NCBI RefSeq assembly: GCF_012952065.1
Contig: NZ_JABCJJ010000004.1
Location: 62,001-126,000 of the forward strand
Direction: 5' to 3'
DNA: 64,000 bases
DNA from: Cellulomonas fimi
Lineage (GTDB): Bacteria > Actinomycetota > Actinomycetes > Actinomycetales > Cellulomonadaceae
In this document: positions 55,009-64,000 of the stretch, one piece after another
Layout of the letters: every line of letters starts with the position of its first letter
Position numbering within the stretch: the first letter of the stretch is position 1
Translations under genes and position numbers: made by a program
The notes under the pieces: model-generated
Databases searched by the model: none
What the model saw: the letters and a program-made list of their open reading frames with translations, nothing else
Told to the model about the DNA's origin: nothing

Positions 55009-56046
55009 GTGACCGATCTCATCGCCCCCGACGCTGCTCTCGCCCCCGACCGCACCACCGCCACCAGGCGGGTGCCGGCCGACGTCGAGGAGCAGCTCGA
55101 GCGGCACCGGCGCGAGCTGACCGGCTACTGCTACCGCATGCTCGGCTCGGCGTTCGACGCCGAGGACGCGGTGCAGGAGACCATGGTGCGCGCCTGGCGC
55201 GCGGTCGACCGGTTCGACGGGCGCTCGAGCCTGCGCTCGTGGATGTACCGCATCGCGACCAACGTGTGCTTCGACTCGCTCAACGGCACGAACCGGCGCG
55301 CGCTGCCGATGGACCTGTCGGCGTCGGCCTCCCCGCCCGTGATGGCGTCGCTCGGTACACCGCTCTCGGAGCGGACCTGGCTGAGCCCGGCGCCGGACGG
55401 CCACGTGCTTCCCGAGAACGGTGACCCGGCCGAGGTCGCCGTCGCGCGCGAGTCGGTGCGGCTGGCCTTCGTCGCCGCGCTCCAGCACCTGCCCGCCCGC
55501 CAGCGCGCGGTCCTCATCCTGCGCGAGGTGCTGCGGTGGAAGGCGGACGAGGTCGCCACGCTGCTGGACACGACCGTGGCGTCGGTCAACAGCGCGCTCC
55601 AGCGCGCCCGCGCGACGCTGGAGGCCCAGGACCTCAGCGGGGTCGGGAGCGCGCCGGACTCGATGGACGACCAGCACGCCGCGCTCCTCGCCCGCTACGT
55701 CGAGGCGTTCGAGGCGTACGACATCGAGGCGCTCGTGGCGCTGCTGCACGAGGACGCGACGCAGTCCATGCCGCCGTACGCGCTGTGGCTGCAGGGCCCG
55801 GTGGACATCGGGCGCTGGCACCTCGGCCCCGGGTACGCGTGCCGTGGCTCACGGATGATCCCGGTCATGGCCAACGGCTCACCCGCGTTCGCGCAGTACA
55901 AGCCGAGCGGTCCGGGCGGGCGCCGCGAGCCGTGGGCGATCCACGTGCTGCGGGTGCACGAGGGGCGCGTCTCGAGCATCACGAACTTCCTCGACACGCG
56001 GCTGTTCGCGCTGTTCGGGCTGCCGGCGCGCCTCGACGCCGACTGA
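55009..56046 (+). CDS. ECF sigma factor with C-terminal SnoaL-like domain (SigG type)
   Basis: 345 residues from the GTG at 55009, with GGAGGAG upstream. Sigma region 2 is YCYRMLGSAFDAEDAVQETMVRAWRAVDRF and LRSWMYRIATNVCFDSLN; region 4 is ALQHLPARQRAVLILREVLRWKADEVATLLDTTVASVNSAL. From about residue 220 a SnoaL/NTF2-like domain follows (LLARYVEAFEAYDIEALVALLHEDATQSMPP to HVLRVHEGRVSSITNFLDTRLFALF), which in such sigma factors replaces a separate anti-sigma factor. No anti-sigma gene is adjacent. Targets unknown. Confidence 0.93.
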   Translation: MTDLIAPDAALAPDRTTATRRVPADVEEQLERHRRELTGYCYRMLGSAFDAEDAVQETMVRAWRAVDRFDGRSSLRSWMYRIATNVCFDSLNGTNRRALPMDLSASASPPVMASLGTPLSERTWLSPAPDGHVLPENGDPAEVAVARESVRLAFVAALQHLPARQRAVLILREVLRWKADEVATLLDTTVASVNSALQRARATLEAQDLSGVGSAPDSMDDQHAALLARYVEAFEAYDIEALVALLHEDATQSMPPYALWLQGPVDIGRWHLGPGYACRGSRMIPVMANGSPAFAQYKPSGPGGRREPWAIHVLRVHEGRVSSITNFLDTRLFALFGLPARLDAD

Positions 56047-56311
56047 ACCGCGGCTCGGGCGTCGCACACGATGACGTGCGCGCGTGCCGCGTGGGGCTCG
56101 GCGCGGCGAGGACTCGTCGCGGTTGCGCACAGGGGGCGAGGGCTCATCCTGGTGCAGGGCGCCGCCCTGCACGTTCCTGACCGTTCTCGCCGGTGGGACC
56201 GGGCATCGCCCCGACGGCCGGCGCCGGCCTTGACGGCGCCGGCTCCCACAGCCCGGCGGGCGAGGAGCGGGAGCGCGGCCTACGGTGCACGGAACACCCC
56301 GAGGAGGGCAC

Positions 56312-57259
56312 ATGTCGTCTGACCACGAGGAGCGGCGTCCCGCGTTCGACGGGTACTTCGCCGACCCGTTCGTGCTGCGCACCGGCGGCGGGTACGTGGG
56401 CTACGGCACCGTGCCGCCCGAGGTACCCGGTGGCGGCGCCCGCCGCGACGGCCGCGAGTTCCGCCTCCTCACCTCCGACGACCTCACGCGGTGGACCGAC
56501 GTCGGCGGCGCGCTCGAGCGACTGCCGGCCGAGGCGGGCGCCGACTACTGGGCCCCCGAGGTCGCCGAGCACGACGGCCGGTTCTACCTGTACTACTCGG
56601 TCGGCCACGGCGACGCCGGTCACCACCTGCGCGTCGCCGTCGCCGACCAGGCGACCGGGCCCTTCGTCGACAGCGGCGTCGACCTGACGCCGGACGAGCT
56701 CTTCGCGATCGACCCGCACCCCTTTCGGGACGCTGACGGCACCTGGTACCTGTTCTTCGCGCGCGACGAGCTCGAGGGCGAGCGCGTCGGCACGATGCTC
56801 GCGGTCGACCGGCTGGAGGGCATGACGGCGCTCGCGGGCGAGGCGCGCACGATCCTGCGTCCCGACGCGGACTGGCAGGTCTACCAGCGGGCCCGGTCGA
56901 TGTACGGCCAGGTGTACGACTGGCACACGCTCGAGGGCCCGTTCGTGCGGCGTCGCGACGGCCGCTTCTACCTGTTCTTCTCGGGCGGGTCGTGGCTCAA
57001 CGAGACCTACGGCGTCGCGTGGGCCGAGGCGGACCACCCGCTCGGCCCGTGGGAGCGGCCGGCCGAGCCGCGGCGCGTGCTGCACTCGGTCGAGGGTCGG
57101 GTGATCGGGCCGGGCCACAACAGCATCGTGACCGGGCCCGACGGGCAGGACCGGATCGTCTACCACGCCTGGGACCGCGCGCAGACGATGCGTCGCATGT
57201 TCATCGAGCGGCTGCGGTGGACGGACGGCGGACCGCGGGTCGACGGCTTCACCGGGTAG
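56312..57259 (+). CDS. Glycoside hydrolase family 43-like protein
   Basis: 315 residues from the ATG at 56312 (GAGGAGG upstream). Five-bladed beta-propeller: FDGYFADPFVLRTGGGYVGYG contains the catalytic base Asp, DYWAPEVAEHDGRFYLYYS the second blade, AIDPHPFRDADGTWYLFFARD the pKa-modulating Asp region, and VIGPGHNSIVTGPDG a late blade motif. Probable alpha-arabinofuranosidase or beta-xylosidase acting on plant polysaccharide fragments. No signal peptide, hence cytoplasmic, processing imported oligosaccharides. The 265 bases before it carry a 14-base perfect palindrome at 56216-56229 but no clear gene. Confidence 0.88.
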   Translation: MSSDHEERRPAFDGYFADPFVLRTGGGYVGYGTVPPEVPGGGARRDGREFRLLTSDDLTRWTDVGGALERLPAEAGADYWAPEVAEHDGRFYLYYSVGHGDAGHHLRVAVADQATGPFVDSGVDLTPDELFAIDPHPFRDADGTWYLFFARDELEGERVGTMLAVDRLEGMTALAGEARTILRPDADWQVYQRARSMYGQVYDWHTLEGPFVRRRDGRFYLFFSGGSWLNETYGVAWAEADHPLGPWERPAEPRRVLHSVEGRVIGPGHNSIVTGPDGQDRIVYHAWDRAQTMRRMFIERLRWTDGGPRVDGFTG

Positions 57260-57332
57260 CCCGGCCCGCTCCGTCCCGGTCGCCCGAGCCGTGCCACGCA
57301 GGCGGCACACGGAGGCCCGTTAGGGTGTCCGC

Positions 57333-57935
57333 ATGCTGAGCGCAGCGGCCCGCCCGGGCAGACGGCCGCCGCGCGTGTTCGTGGTCGTCTGGCTCGCGGG
57401 AGCGCTCACCGTGGGCTCGGCGGTAGCGCTGTACACCCCCGCCGTGGTGGCCCTGTTCGCGCTCACGATGCTGGGCCTGGTCGCGGTACGGCCGGTCGAC
57501 GTGCCGGCGGGCCTCTACGGCGCCTACGGGGCCGCGCTCCTCGTCGCGGCCTGGAGCAACCCGCTCGAGCTCTACGAGTCGATCTGGTGGTGGGATCTTG
57601 CCGTCCACGCGGTGACGCCCGGGATCGTGGCGGTCGTGCTCCTCCTCGTGCTCGTGCGCCGGGACGTCCTGCCCGCCCCGTCGACGGCGCCGACCCGTCG
57701 ACGGGTCGGGAGCGTTCTCCTCGTCACGGGTCTCGGCACAGCGCTCGCGGTCCTGTGGGAGCTCACCGAGTGGGCCGGGCACTCGTTCGTCGCCGACTCG
57801 ATCAACGTCGGCTACGTCGACACGATGGGCGACCTCGCCGTCGGCGGTCTCGGGGCGGTCGTCGCCGGCGTGCTCGTCACCCGCAGCCGTACCCTCGCCC
57901 GCCGTCGTACCCGCGCGCGCAGCGGGAGCCGCTGA
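57333..57935 (+). CDS. YjdF/DUF2238-like membrane protein
   Basis: 200 residues. Five or six membrane segments (VFVVVWLAGALTVGSAVALYT, VVALFALTMLGLVAV and others) and the family-type motifs WWWDLAVHAVTPGI, WELTEWAGH and DTMGDLAVGGLGA, in which conserved acidic and histidine residues lie at the membrane edge. TAGGGT ends 6 bases before the ATG, suggesting a leaderless transcript. Function unknown. Convergent with the small zinc-ribbon-like gene, 6 bases apart. Confidence 0.8.
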   Translation: MLSAAARPGRRPPRVFVVVWLAGALTVGSAVALYTPAVVALFALTMLGLVAVRPVDVPAGLYGAYGAALLVAAWSNPLELYESIWWWDLAVHAVTPGIVAVVLLLVLVRRDVLPAPSTAPTRRRVGSVLLVTGLGTALAVLWELTEWAGHSFVADSINVGYVDTMGDLAVGGLGAVVAGVLVTRSRTLARRRTRARSGSR

Positions 57936-57941
57936 CCTCGG

Positions 57942-58238
57942 TCACGGACGCGGATTCGTTCGCGTCCACGCGCGCTGGTCCTGGCGCGCGCCCGTCCCCG
58001 CGTGGCAGCGCGGGCACACCCACCGCACCCGGTCGGCGTCCCGACCTGTCTCCGGCTGGACGTCGGACCAGCGCACGTGCGAGAACCGGCGGAACCCGGC
58101 GCGGCTCAGCGGGATCCCGCAGAGCGTCTGGTTCCGCCCCGGGACCCACGCGTGCACCTCGCCCGCGGGCACCCCTGTGCCGTCGGGGTCGACCCACTCA
58201 CCCGATGCGGCGACCGCGGGGTCGCTCACCTTCGCCAC
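57942..58238 (-). CDS. Small conserved protein with CPxCH motif
   Basis: 98 residues from the GTG at 58238, four bases after the glf stop, which suggests coupled translation. SGEWVDPDGTGVPAGEVHAWV and RNQTLCGIPLSRAGFRRFSHVRW precede WVCPRCHAGTG; the single upstream Cys with the CPxCH pair could bind zinc. I recall similar short proteins in related actinobacteria but no function. A shorter start (GTG 58229) is possible. Confidence 0.65.
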   Translation of the reverse strand: MAKVSDPAVAASGEWVDPDGTGVPAGEVHAWVPGRNQTLCGIPLSRAGFRRFSHVRWSDVQPETGRDADRVRWVCPRCHAGTGARQDQRAWTRTNPRP

Positions 58239-58242
58239 GAGC

Positions 58243-59205
<963 letters not shown>

Positions 59206-59283
59206 CTAGGCCGGTCTCGCCCGATCGGCGCGTCGAAGCGCTCCCGCGACCGCGCAGGGGTCCGCCCCAGCCGGGTCGCGGCG

Positions 59284-61134
59284 TCAGCTCTCCGGGCCCC
59301 CGGGGAGGTAGTCGCCGTACGAGAACTCGTCGATCGCGTCGCCCGGCACGGCGGCGGAGACGCGCGTCGTGATGGCGCGGATCCGTTCGACCGGAGCCTT
59401 GGGCTTGCGGTCCGCCGTGAGGAGCCCGTTGCGCTCCTGCTGGGTGTCCGTCAGCTGGGTCCAGCAGAAGCCGACGACGGCCGGGCTCTCCAGCAGGGCG
59501 TTGAGAAGGTCCTCGTAGCCCGTGAGCAGCGCCTCGGGCGTCCGGACCGCGCCGTAGCCGCGCCACCCGTCGCTCTGGCCGAGGTCGAGCGAGATGCCGC
59601 CGAACTCGCTGATGAGCACCGGGACGCCCTCGCGTCGAGCACCCGCGAGCAGCACGAGCCGGTACGCGGGCTGCGTCCGCGCGAGCGTGTGGTCGAGCGC
59701 CTCCCAGGTGCCGTACCGCTGGCGCAGCACGTCGCCCTTCGAGGTGTAGTCGTGCACCGTGACGATGTCGGTCACGGGCTGCTCCCAGCCGTCGTTGCCG
59801 ACGACCAGGCGGTCCGGGTCGTACGCCTTGGTCAGGTGGTAGAGCCCTCGGACCAGGTTCTGCTGCGCCTCCGATCGCTCGAGCGCGGGGACGCCCCAGC
59901 TCTCGTTGATCGGGACCCAGGCGATGACGCACGGGTGGCTCGCGTCGCGCTCGAGGATCTCGAGCCACTCGCGCGTGAGTCGCTGGATCGTGGTCCGCGA
60001 GAACTCGTACGCCGCGGGCATCTCGGCCCAGACGAGGAGTCCCAGGCGGTCGCACCACGCCAGGAAGCGGGGGTCCTCGACCTTCTGGTGCAGGCGCACG
60101 CCGTTGAACCCGAGCTCCTTGACCAGCTCGACCTCCCGACGCAGGGCTCCGGCGTCGGGCGCTGCGAGGTGCGACTCGGGCCAGAAGTTCTGCGCGAGCA
60201 CGAGCCGGAGGTAGTAGGGCCGACCGTTGAGCAGCACCCGGTCGTGCGAGGCCGAGACGCTGCGCAGCGCGGTGTAGCTGCGCACCTCGTCGAGCACCTC
60301 GCCGTCCTCGTCGAGCAGCATGAGGGTCGCGTCGATGAGGTTGGGGTGCTCGGGTGCCCACAGCAGGTTGGAGTGCCCGAGGCTCATGTCGTTGTCGCAG
60401 AGGGTGATCCTGCGCTCGACCTCCGCATGGTGGACCGCGTAGGTGTCGTCCACGATGACGACGCCCGCCTGGCTGAGCACGACCCGCAGCCGCAGCTTCC
60501 GGCCGCGATCGCCCCGGATGCGGGCGGTGAGCCCGACCGTCCGGCTGTCGACGTCAGGCTTCCAGGCCAGCGCCCGGACCCGGTTCTCGGGCACGTCCTC
60601 CAGCCAGACGGGCTGCCAGATCCCGGTCGTGCGGTCGTACCAGATGGCGTGCGCCTCACGCTGCCAGTCCTGCTTGCCACGCGGCTGGCGCAGGTCGGCG
60701 GGGAGGTCCTCGGCGCGGACCACCACGACCTGCTCGCCGGGCCCCTCGATCGCCGCGGTGATGTCCGCGGTGAACGGCGTGTGCCCGCCCTCGTGGTAGG
60801 CCACCGGGTGGCCGTTGACCCACACGTGGGCGCGGTAGTCGACCGCGCCGAAGTGCAGCAGGAGGCGGCGGCCGGGCCGCACCTGCGCCTGGATCGTGCG
60901 CCGGTACCAGACGACGGGATGGAACCCGGTGTCGCCGATCCCGCTCGCGGGCGACTCGAAGGGGAACGGGACGGTGATGACGCGGTCGAACACGTCGGGA
61001 CGGCGTTCCCAGCGCTCCGCCATGCCGACGCCGGCGTCGTCGAAGGTGAACCCCCACGGTCCGCCGAGGTCGCGCCAACCGGTGCGCACGAGCTGGGGCT
61101 GGGGGTGGTCGAGGCCGACAGGTACGGGAGCCAT
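59284..61134 (-). CDS. Glycoside hydrolase family 2 protein (beta-galactosidase/beta-glucuronidase/beta-mannosidase type)
   Basis: 616 residues. Jelly-roll sugar-binding domain (WYRRTIQAQVRPGRRLLLHFGAVDYRAHVWVNGHPV), immunoglobulin-like domain, then the TIM barrel with GFNGVRLHQKVEDPRFLAWCDRLGLLVWAEMP. The acid/base Glu is in VPINESWG and the nucleophile Glu in LISEFGGI. Lacks the C-terminal small-chain domain of LacZ, so beta-glucuronidase-like in length. No signal peptide. Start ATG 61134, or GTG two codons earlier. Divergent from the NUDIX gene. Confidence 0.9.
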   Translation of the reverse strand: MAPVPVGLDHPQPQLVRTGWRDLGGPWGFTFDDAGVGMAERWERRPDVFDRVITVPFPFESPASGIGDTGFHPVVWYRRTIQAQVRPGRRLLLHFGAVDYRAHVWVNGHPVAYHEGGHTPFTADITAAIEGPGEQVVVVRAEDLPADLRQPRGKQDWQREAHAIWYDRTTGIWQPVWLEDVPENRVRALAWKPDVDSRTVGLTARIRGDRGRKLRLRVVLSQAGVVIVDDTYAVHHAEVERRITLCDNDMSLGHSNLLWAPEHPNLIDATLMLLDEDGEVLDEVRSYTALRSVSASHDRVLLNGRPYYLRLVLAQNFWPESHLAAPDAGALRREVELVKELGFNGVRLHQKVEDPRFLAWCDRLGLLVWAEMPAAYEFSRTTIQRLTREWLEILERDASHPCVIAWVPINESWGVPALERSEAQQNLVRGLYHLTKAYDPDRLVVGNDGWEQPVTDIVTVHDYTSKGDVLRQRYGTWEALDHTLARTQPAYRLVLLAGARREGVPVLISEFGGISLDLGQSDGWRGYGAVRTPEALLTGYEDLLNALLESPAVVGFCWTQLTDTQQERNGLLTADRKPKAPVERIRAITTRVSAAVPGDAIDEFSYGDYLPGGPES

Positions 61135-61317
61135 CGTCACAGCATCGCCCAGCGGTGGGGGCTGCGGCACGTCGGGACGAGCGTGGCGGCGCGACGTTGC
61201 AGCCGCTCGCTCCTCAGGATCCGGTCGGCTCGCTGAGGTCGTCCAGAGGACGGGGTCGACCGCGGCTGGCGTCCGGCTAGCGTGGGGCGACCGAGGGGGA
61301 ACGCGACGGGGGGTGTC

Positions 61318-61800
61318 ATGGCAGCGAGGAGCGCCGGCCTGCTGCTGTACCGGCTCGCGGGCGACGGTGGTGTCGAGGTGCTGCTCGGCCACATGGGAGG
61401 CCCGTTCTGGGCCCGCAAGGACGCGCGCGCCTGGTCGCTCCCGAAGGGTGAGCACCTCGACGCGGAGAACCCGCACGACGCCGCGATCCGTGAGTTCACG
61501 GAGGAGATCGGCCCCGCCCCCGACGGGCCTGAGATCGCCCTCGGCACGATCCGGCAGCGTGGCGGCAAGGAGGTGACCGCGTGGGCCCGGCGCGCCGACC
61601 TCGACGTGACCACGATCGCGGGCGGCCGGTTCGAGCTCGAGTGGCCGCCGCGGTCGGGGCGCGTGCAGACGTTCCCCGAGATCGACCGTGCGCGGTGGTG
61701 CAGCCTGACGCAGGCGCGTGAGCTCGTCGTCGCCGCCCAGGTGGAGCTGCTCGACCGCCTCGAGGCGCACCTCGGCGGCCAGGACGCCGCGCGCGCCTGA
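61318..61800 (+). CDS. NUDIX hydrolase
   Basis: 160 residues from the ATG at 61318 after a G-rich ribosome binding site. The NUDIX box reads GEHLDAENPHDAAIREFTEEIG with the REFTEEIG core intact; the opening SAGLLLYRLAGDGGVEVLLGHMGGPFWARKD and WSLPKGE are typical of the predicted NTP pyrophosphohydrolases of the YjhB/'DR' type. Hydrolyses a nucleoside-diphosphate-linked substrate, identity unknown. Convergent with a hypothetical gene. Confidence 0.88.
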   Translation: MAARSAGLLLYRLAGDGGVEVLLGHMGGPFWARKDARAWSLPKGEHLDAENPHDAAIREFTEEIGPAPDGPEIALGTIRQRGGKEVTAWARRADLDVTTIAGGRFELEWPPRSGRVQTFPEIDRARWCSLTQARELVVAAQVELLDRLEAHLGGQDAARA

Positions 61801-61821
61801 GCGCCGGCCCGACCCGGTGCC

Positions 61822-62568
61822 TCACCGTGCTGGGCGGCGGCGGGCCGAGACGTAGGAGGGCTCGCGCAGCGTGGCGAGCGCGGGAGGGACGGCGAGGCCG
61901 GGGAGCGGGTGGAGGACGGGGTCGAAGCGCACGGGCGCATCGGTCGCCGGTCCGACGGCGCCCCCGATGCGCGCGCGGGCGAACGGGTGCCAGCGACCGG
62001 TGAGGGACGCGTGGGCGAGCGTCACGTCCCACGGCTCCGCGGCGAGGGAAGCGGCGAGCTCGGCCGGAGCCGAGGGCAGCCCTCGTGGCGCTGCGAGCAC
62101 CCCGACGAGCAGGAGCCCCGACGGCGCCCGGTACGGGAACAGGGACGACCAGGGCCCGGCGGACGGGGCGCGGTGCGGCGTCAGCACGAACCGCGTCACC
62201 CTGCCCCGGCCTACCGTCGCCAGCAGGAGATCGGCTCGACCGCCCGGCACGTCGAGCGTGAGCGCGAGCCCCTGGATGTCGGGCAGGTGGGCGGGCAGAC
62301 CGATCGAGCGGGAGAGTCGCGCCCTGCCGGTGTCGACGCCCGGACGGTCGATCCACGCGCACCCGGTCGCCGTCGCGGAGCCGTGGCGTGCGAGCTCCAC
62401 CCGGAGGACCGCGCCGTCCGGGTGGAGCGGCCTGGCGCCACGCACCGCGGTCACGCCCGCGAACGCGGCGCCGAGCGCCGCGCCGGCGACCGTGACCGCG
62501 GTCGTGGCGACGCGCGCACCTGGGCCCGTCGGCGGGTCCGATCGCGCGTCACCCACATCGGTCTCCAT
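61822..62568 (-). CDS. Conserved actinobacterial hypothetical protein
   Basis: 248 residues from the ATG at 62568. A hydrophobic stretch at about residues 20-42 (VATTAVTVAGAALGAAFAGV) could be a membrane anchor or signal. The body, GARPLHPDGAVLRVEL, ARLSRSIGLPAHLPDIQGLALTL and GPWSSLFPYRAPSGLLLVG, recurs in related actinobacterial proteins sometimes labelled phosphodiesterase, without experimental support that I know of. The PDIQGLAL segment recalls the catalase-type fold but haem ligands cannot be identified. Function unknown. Confidence 0.7.
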   Translation of the reverse strand: METDVGDARSDPPTGPGARVATTAVTVAGAALGAAFAGVTAVRGARPLHPDGAVLRVELARHGSATATGCAWIDRPGVDTGRARLSRSIGLPAHLPDIQGLALTLDVPGGRADLLLATVGRGRVTRFVLTPHRAPSAGPWSSLFPYRAPSGLLLVGVLAAPRGLPSAPAELAASLAAEPWDVTLAHASLTGRWHPFARARIGGAVGPATDAPVRFDPVLHPLPGLAVPPALATLREPSYVSARRRPAR

Positions 62569-62693
62569 CGGGTGATCGTGGCGCGCGGGGCCGCCGAGCG
62601 CACGCGGTGGCCCTGGCGGGCGCGTCCGCCGGCCACTCGGGCGGTGCGCCCCGGGGGCGGCCTTTCGTCCCGTCCCGCGAGGTCCCCGATCGC

Positions 62694-62945
62694 CTACGCC
62701 TCCGGGTGGTTCGCGCGCACCCACTCGACCCGGGCGGCCGGGACGATCTCGACGAGCCGCGCGACGGTGAGCTCGGCGGCGGACTGGTCCGCGGCGTCGA
62801 GCACGATCGTCACGACAGCGGTCTGCCCGTTGATGTCGCTCACCCGGACCTCGTGGAAGGTGCCGGCAGCCTGGACGGTCTCGCGGACCTCGGAGACGTC
62901 GCGACGGCCGAGCGGGGACGTGATCTGCGCGGTGTAGGTGCTCAT
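62694..62945 (-). CDS. Small hypothetical protein
   Basis: 83 residues from the ATG at 62945, preceded by AGGATGGA. A beta-alpha-beta pattern (FHEVRVSDINGQTAVVTIVLDAADQSAAELTVARLVEIVP) suggests a small ferredoxin-like fold. No family recognised. Lies 125 bases upstream of the preceding leftward gene's start, so it may share its transcript. The 218 bases to its right (62946-63163) show nothing else. Confidence 0.6.
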   Translation of the reverse strand: MSTYTAQITSPLGRRDVSEVRETVQAAGTFHEVRVSDINGQTAVVTIVLDAADQSAAELTVARLVEIVPAARVEWVRANHPEA

Positions 62946-63163
62946 CGGTCCATCCTGGCCCGGCTCGCGTGGCCGTGCCTGACGACGGGCGTGGGGGCGC
63001 CGCGGCCCGCTCGCACGCCGCCGGGCGGGCGGCACCGGGGCGGCTGGGCCGCGTGAGGAACGACGTCCTCGGCCGGCGCCCGCCCGTTGACCGCGTGCCC
63101 GGATCGTCCTAGTTTCGACGGTGCCGGCCGGGCGACGGTCGTCCGGTCCGCGCTGGAGGAGCG

Positions 63164-63556
63164 ATGCTCTCCGACCACCGGCCCGTCCCCACGATCGCGG
63201 TGCGCGACCTCGATCGTGCCCGGGAGTTCTACGAAGGGGTCCTGGGCTTCTCACCGACCGGGGACGCCCCCGACGGCGTCCTCTACCGTGCGGGCGACGG
63301 TGCCTTCCTCGTCTACCCGTCCGCGTACGCCGGCACCAACAAGGCGACCGCCATGTTCTTCCCGGTCCACGCGGACCGGTTCGACGCCGAGGTCGCCGAG
63401 CTCCGGTCCAAGGGGCTGACCTTCCAGACGTTCGACCTGGACGGCATGACCTGGGACGACGGCGTCGCGAGCGCGGGGCCCATGCGAGCCGTCTGGTTCG
63501 AGGACCCGGACGGCAACATCCTCAACGTCGAGACGTCGCCGGAGTCGGGCGCCTGA
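63164..63556 (+). CDS. VOC-family (glyoxalase-like) protein
   Basis: 130 residues. One vicinal-oxygen-chelate module pair: PTIAVRDLDRAREFYEGVLGFSP, GAFLVYPSAYAGTNKATAMFF, and the C-terminal AVWFEDPDGNILNVE with the usual metal-ligand Glu. Could be a glyoxalase/dioxygenase-like enzyme or a small-molecule binding protein. GGAGGAG lies just before the ATG. The 258 bases after it (63557-63814) hold no convincing gene. Confidence 0.87.
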   Translation: MLSDHRPVPTIAVRDLDRAREFYEGVLGFSPTGDAPDGVLYRAGDGAFLVYPSAYAGTNKATAMFFPVHADRFDAEVAELRSKGLTFQTFDLDGMTWDDGVASAGPMRAVWFEDPDGNILNVETSPESGA

Positions 63557-63802
63557 GGTCTCGCGCGACGGAGTCGTGCACCTGACCGCGCACGTCGTCG
63601 CTCACCGGGAGGGAGGAGGCCGGCTGGGCGGCGGGGACCAGAGCGACGCATCGGTGCCCCCGACCGTCATGTCGGCCGGGGCGCAGACCGGACCCCTTGG
63701 CGTGCGGAGGAGCCGGCCTGCGGGGGAGTCGCGTGCGGGGGTCGGGCGAGGAGATCGTGTGTGGGCACCGCGCGGGGGGATGTGTCGGTGGTGCTCGCGA
63801 CG

Positions 63803-63881
63803 TAGCGTCGGACCATGAGCCCACGCAGGCGTGAGCCCACAGGGGCGTGAGCCCACAGAGCTCGGCAGGAGGCCGGTCGTC
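63803..63881 (+). promoter_or_regulatory. Leader with candidate leaderless uORF, GTGAGCCCAC repeats and promoter before a lipoprotein-type gene
   Basis: TAGCGT (63803-63808) sits 6 bases before an ATG at 63815 that opens an 11-codon frame, MSPRRREPTGA, ending at 63850. A GTG at 63847 overlaps that stop and opens a second 12-codon frame whose TGA (63883-63885) overlaps the main ATG at 63882. The same stretch is a 16-base tandem repeat, about 2.8 copies (63816-63860), each holding TGAGCCCAC. AGGAGG at about 63868 is the ribosome binding site of the main gene. Confidence 0.4.
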
Positions 63882-64000
63882 ATGAAGCGTCCCTCGGTGC
63901 GGTGGGCCCCGGCCGTCGTCGTCCCCGCGGTCATCGCCACCGGCGCGCTGATCAGCTCCGCCGGCGCGGGCGCCGCGGACCTCGAGCCGCGCACGCCTGC
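63882..64000 (+). CDS. Secreted protein, probably LolA-like (5' end only)
   Basis: The first 39 codons, cut by the right edge. A signal peptide is clear: MKRPSVRW, hydrophobic core APAVVVPAVIATGALISSAG, cleavage near AGAA, then DLEPRTP. The opening resembles actinobacterial LolA-like (outer-membrane-lipoprotein-sorting-family) exported proteins from memory, but there is too little sequence to be sure. AGGAGG precedes the ATG by about 9 bases. Confidence 0.6.
   Translation, partial: MKRPSVRWAPAVVVPAVIATGALISSAGAGAADLEPRTP

Noticed and set aside
56216-56229. GGCCGGCGCCGGCC perfect palindrome before the GH43 gene
   Set aside because: Built from G/C dinucleotide repeats that are frequent here; no promoter-like context, so no function assigned.
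63576-63818. An 80-codon plus-strand frame after the VOC gene
   Set aside because: No ribosome binding site, Gly/Arg-rich translation and no likeness to any family.

Overview
The window is 64 kb of uniformly GC-rich DNA with GTG as well as ATG starts, strong purine-rich ribosome binding sites, many 1 or 4 base stop/start overlaps and several TAnnnT boxes placed 6-9 bases before a start (leaderless transcripts). Gene content points to a facultatively fermentative, polysaccharide-using actinobacterium, most likely Cellulomonadaceae: a pyruvate formate-lyase pair, glycogen debranching and TreX-TreY-TreZ genes, sugar ABC importers without their own ATPase, GH43 and GH2 enzymes, and an Asl-type D-amino-acid ligase fitting an ornithine-type cell wall. 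The genus is an inference. I see no rRNA, tRNA, CRISPR array, insertion sequence or prophage; this is ordinary chromosome.

Layout. 1-776: 3' part of a GuaB1-type gene. 809-5355: sugar ABC importer (binding lipoprotein, two permeases) with a LacI regulator, divergent from a glycogen debranching enzyme (5562-7661). 7785-13072: dxs, then pflB-pflA. 13101-19302: leftward block DUF3000, LuxR-type regulator, RNase D, fadA-fadB. 19417-22166: gnd coupled to an ATP-grasp D-aspartate-ligase homologue. 22202-26978: USP-like protein, RibD-C reductase, ZapE, secreted hydrolase, methyltransferase. 27142-34516: leftward operon glgX(treX)-treY-treZ-ppk2, divergent from a Zur-like regulator (34673-35077). 36098-39712: four coupled genes (membrane mannosyltransferase-like protein, GT2, ChbG/YdjC deacetylase, methyltransferase) that look like a surface aminosugar/glycolipid pathway. 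40269-42386: DUF255 protein. 42768-46976: second sugar ABC importer plus a serine hydrolase. 47001-51423: small membrane protein, lipase-like protein, phosphoesterase, carboxylesterase, AI-2E-family transporter. 51452-52776: manganese riboswitch plus TerC. 52822-56046: astacin-like protease, LLM oxidoreductase, ECF sigma factor with SnoaL tail. 56312-61800: GH43, YjdF-like protein, a small zinc-ribbon-like protein, an N-terminally truncated UDP-galactopyranose mutase, GH2 enzyme, NUDIX hydrolase. 61822-64000: conserved hypotheticals, a VOC protein and the start of a LolA-like secreted protein behind a repeat-containing leader.

Most attractive leads are the four-gene aminosugar/glycolipid cluster, the cross-bridge ligase behind gnd, the terC riboswitch with a visible alternative pairing to its ribosome binding region, the broken glf gene, and several unassigned operators and RNA-like structures between genes.
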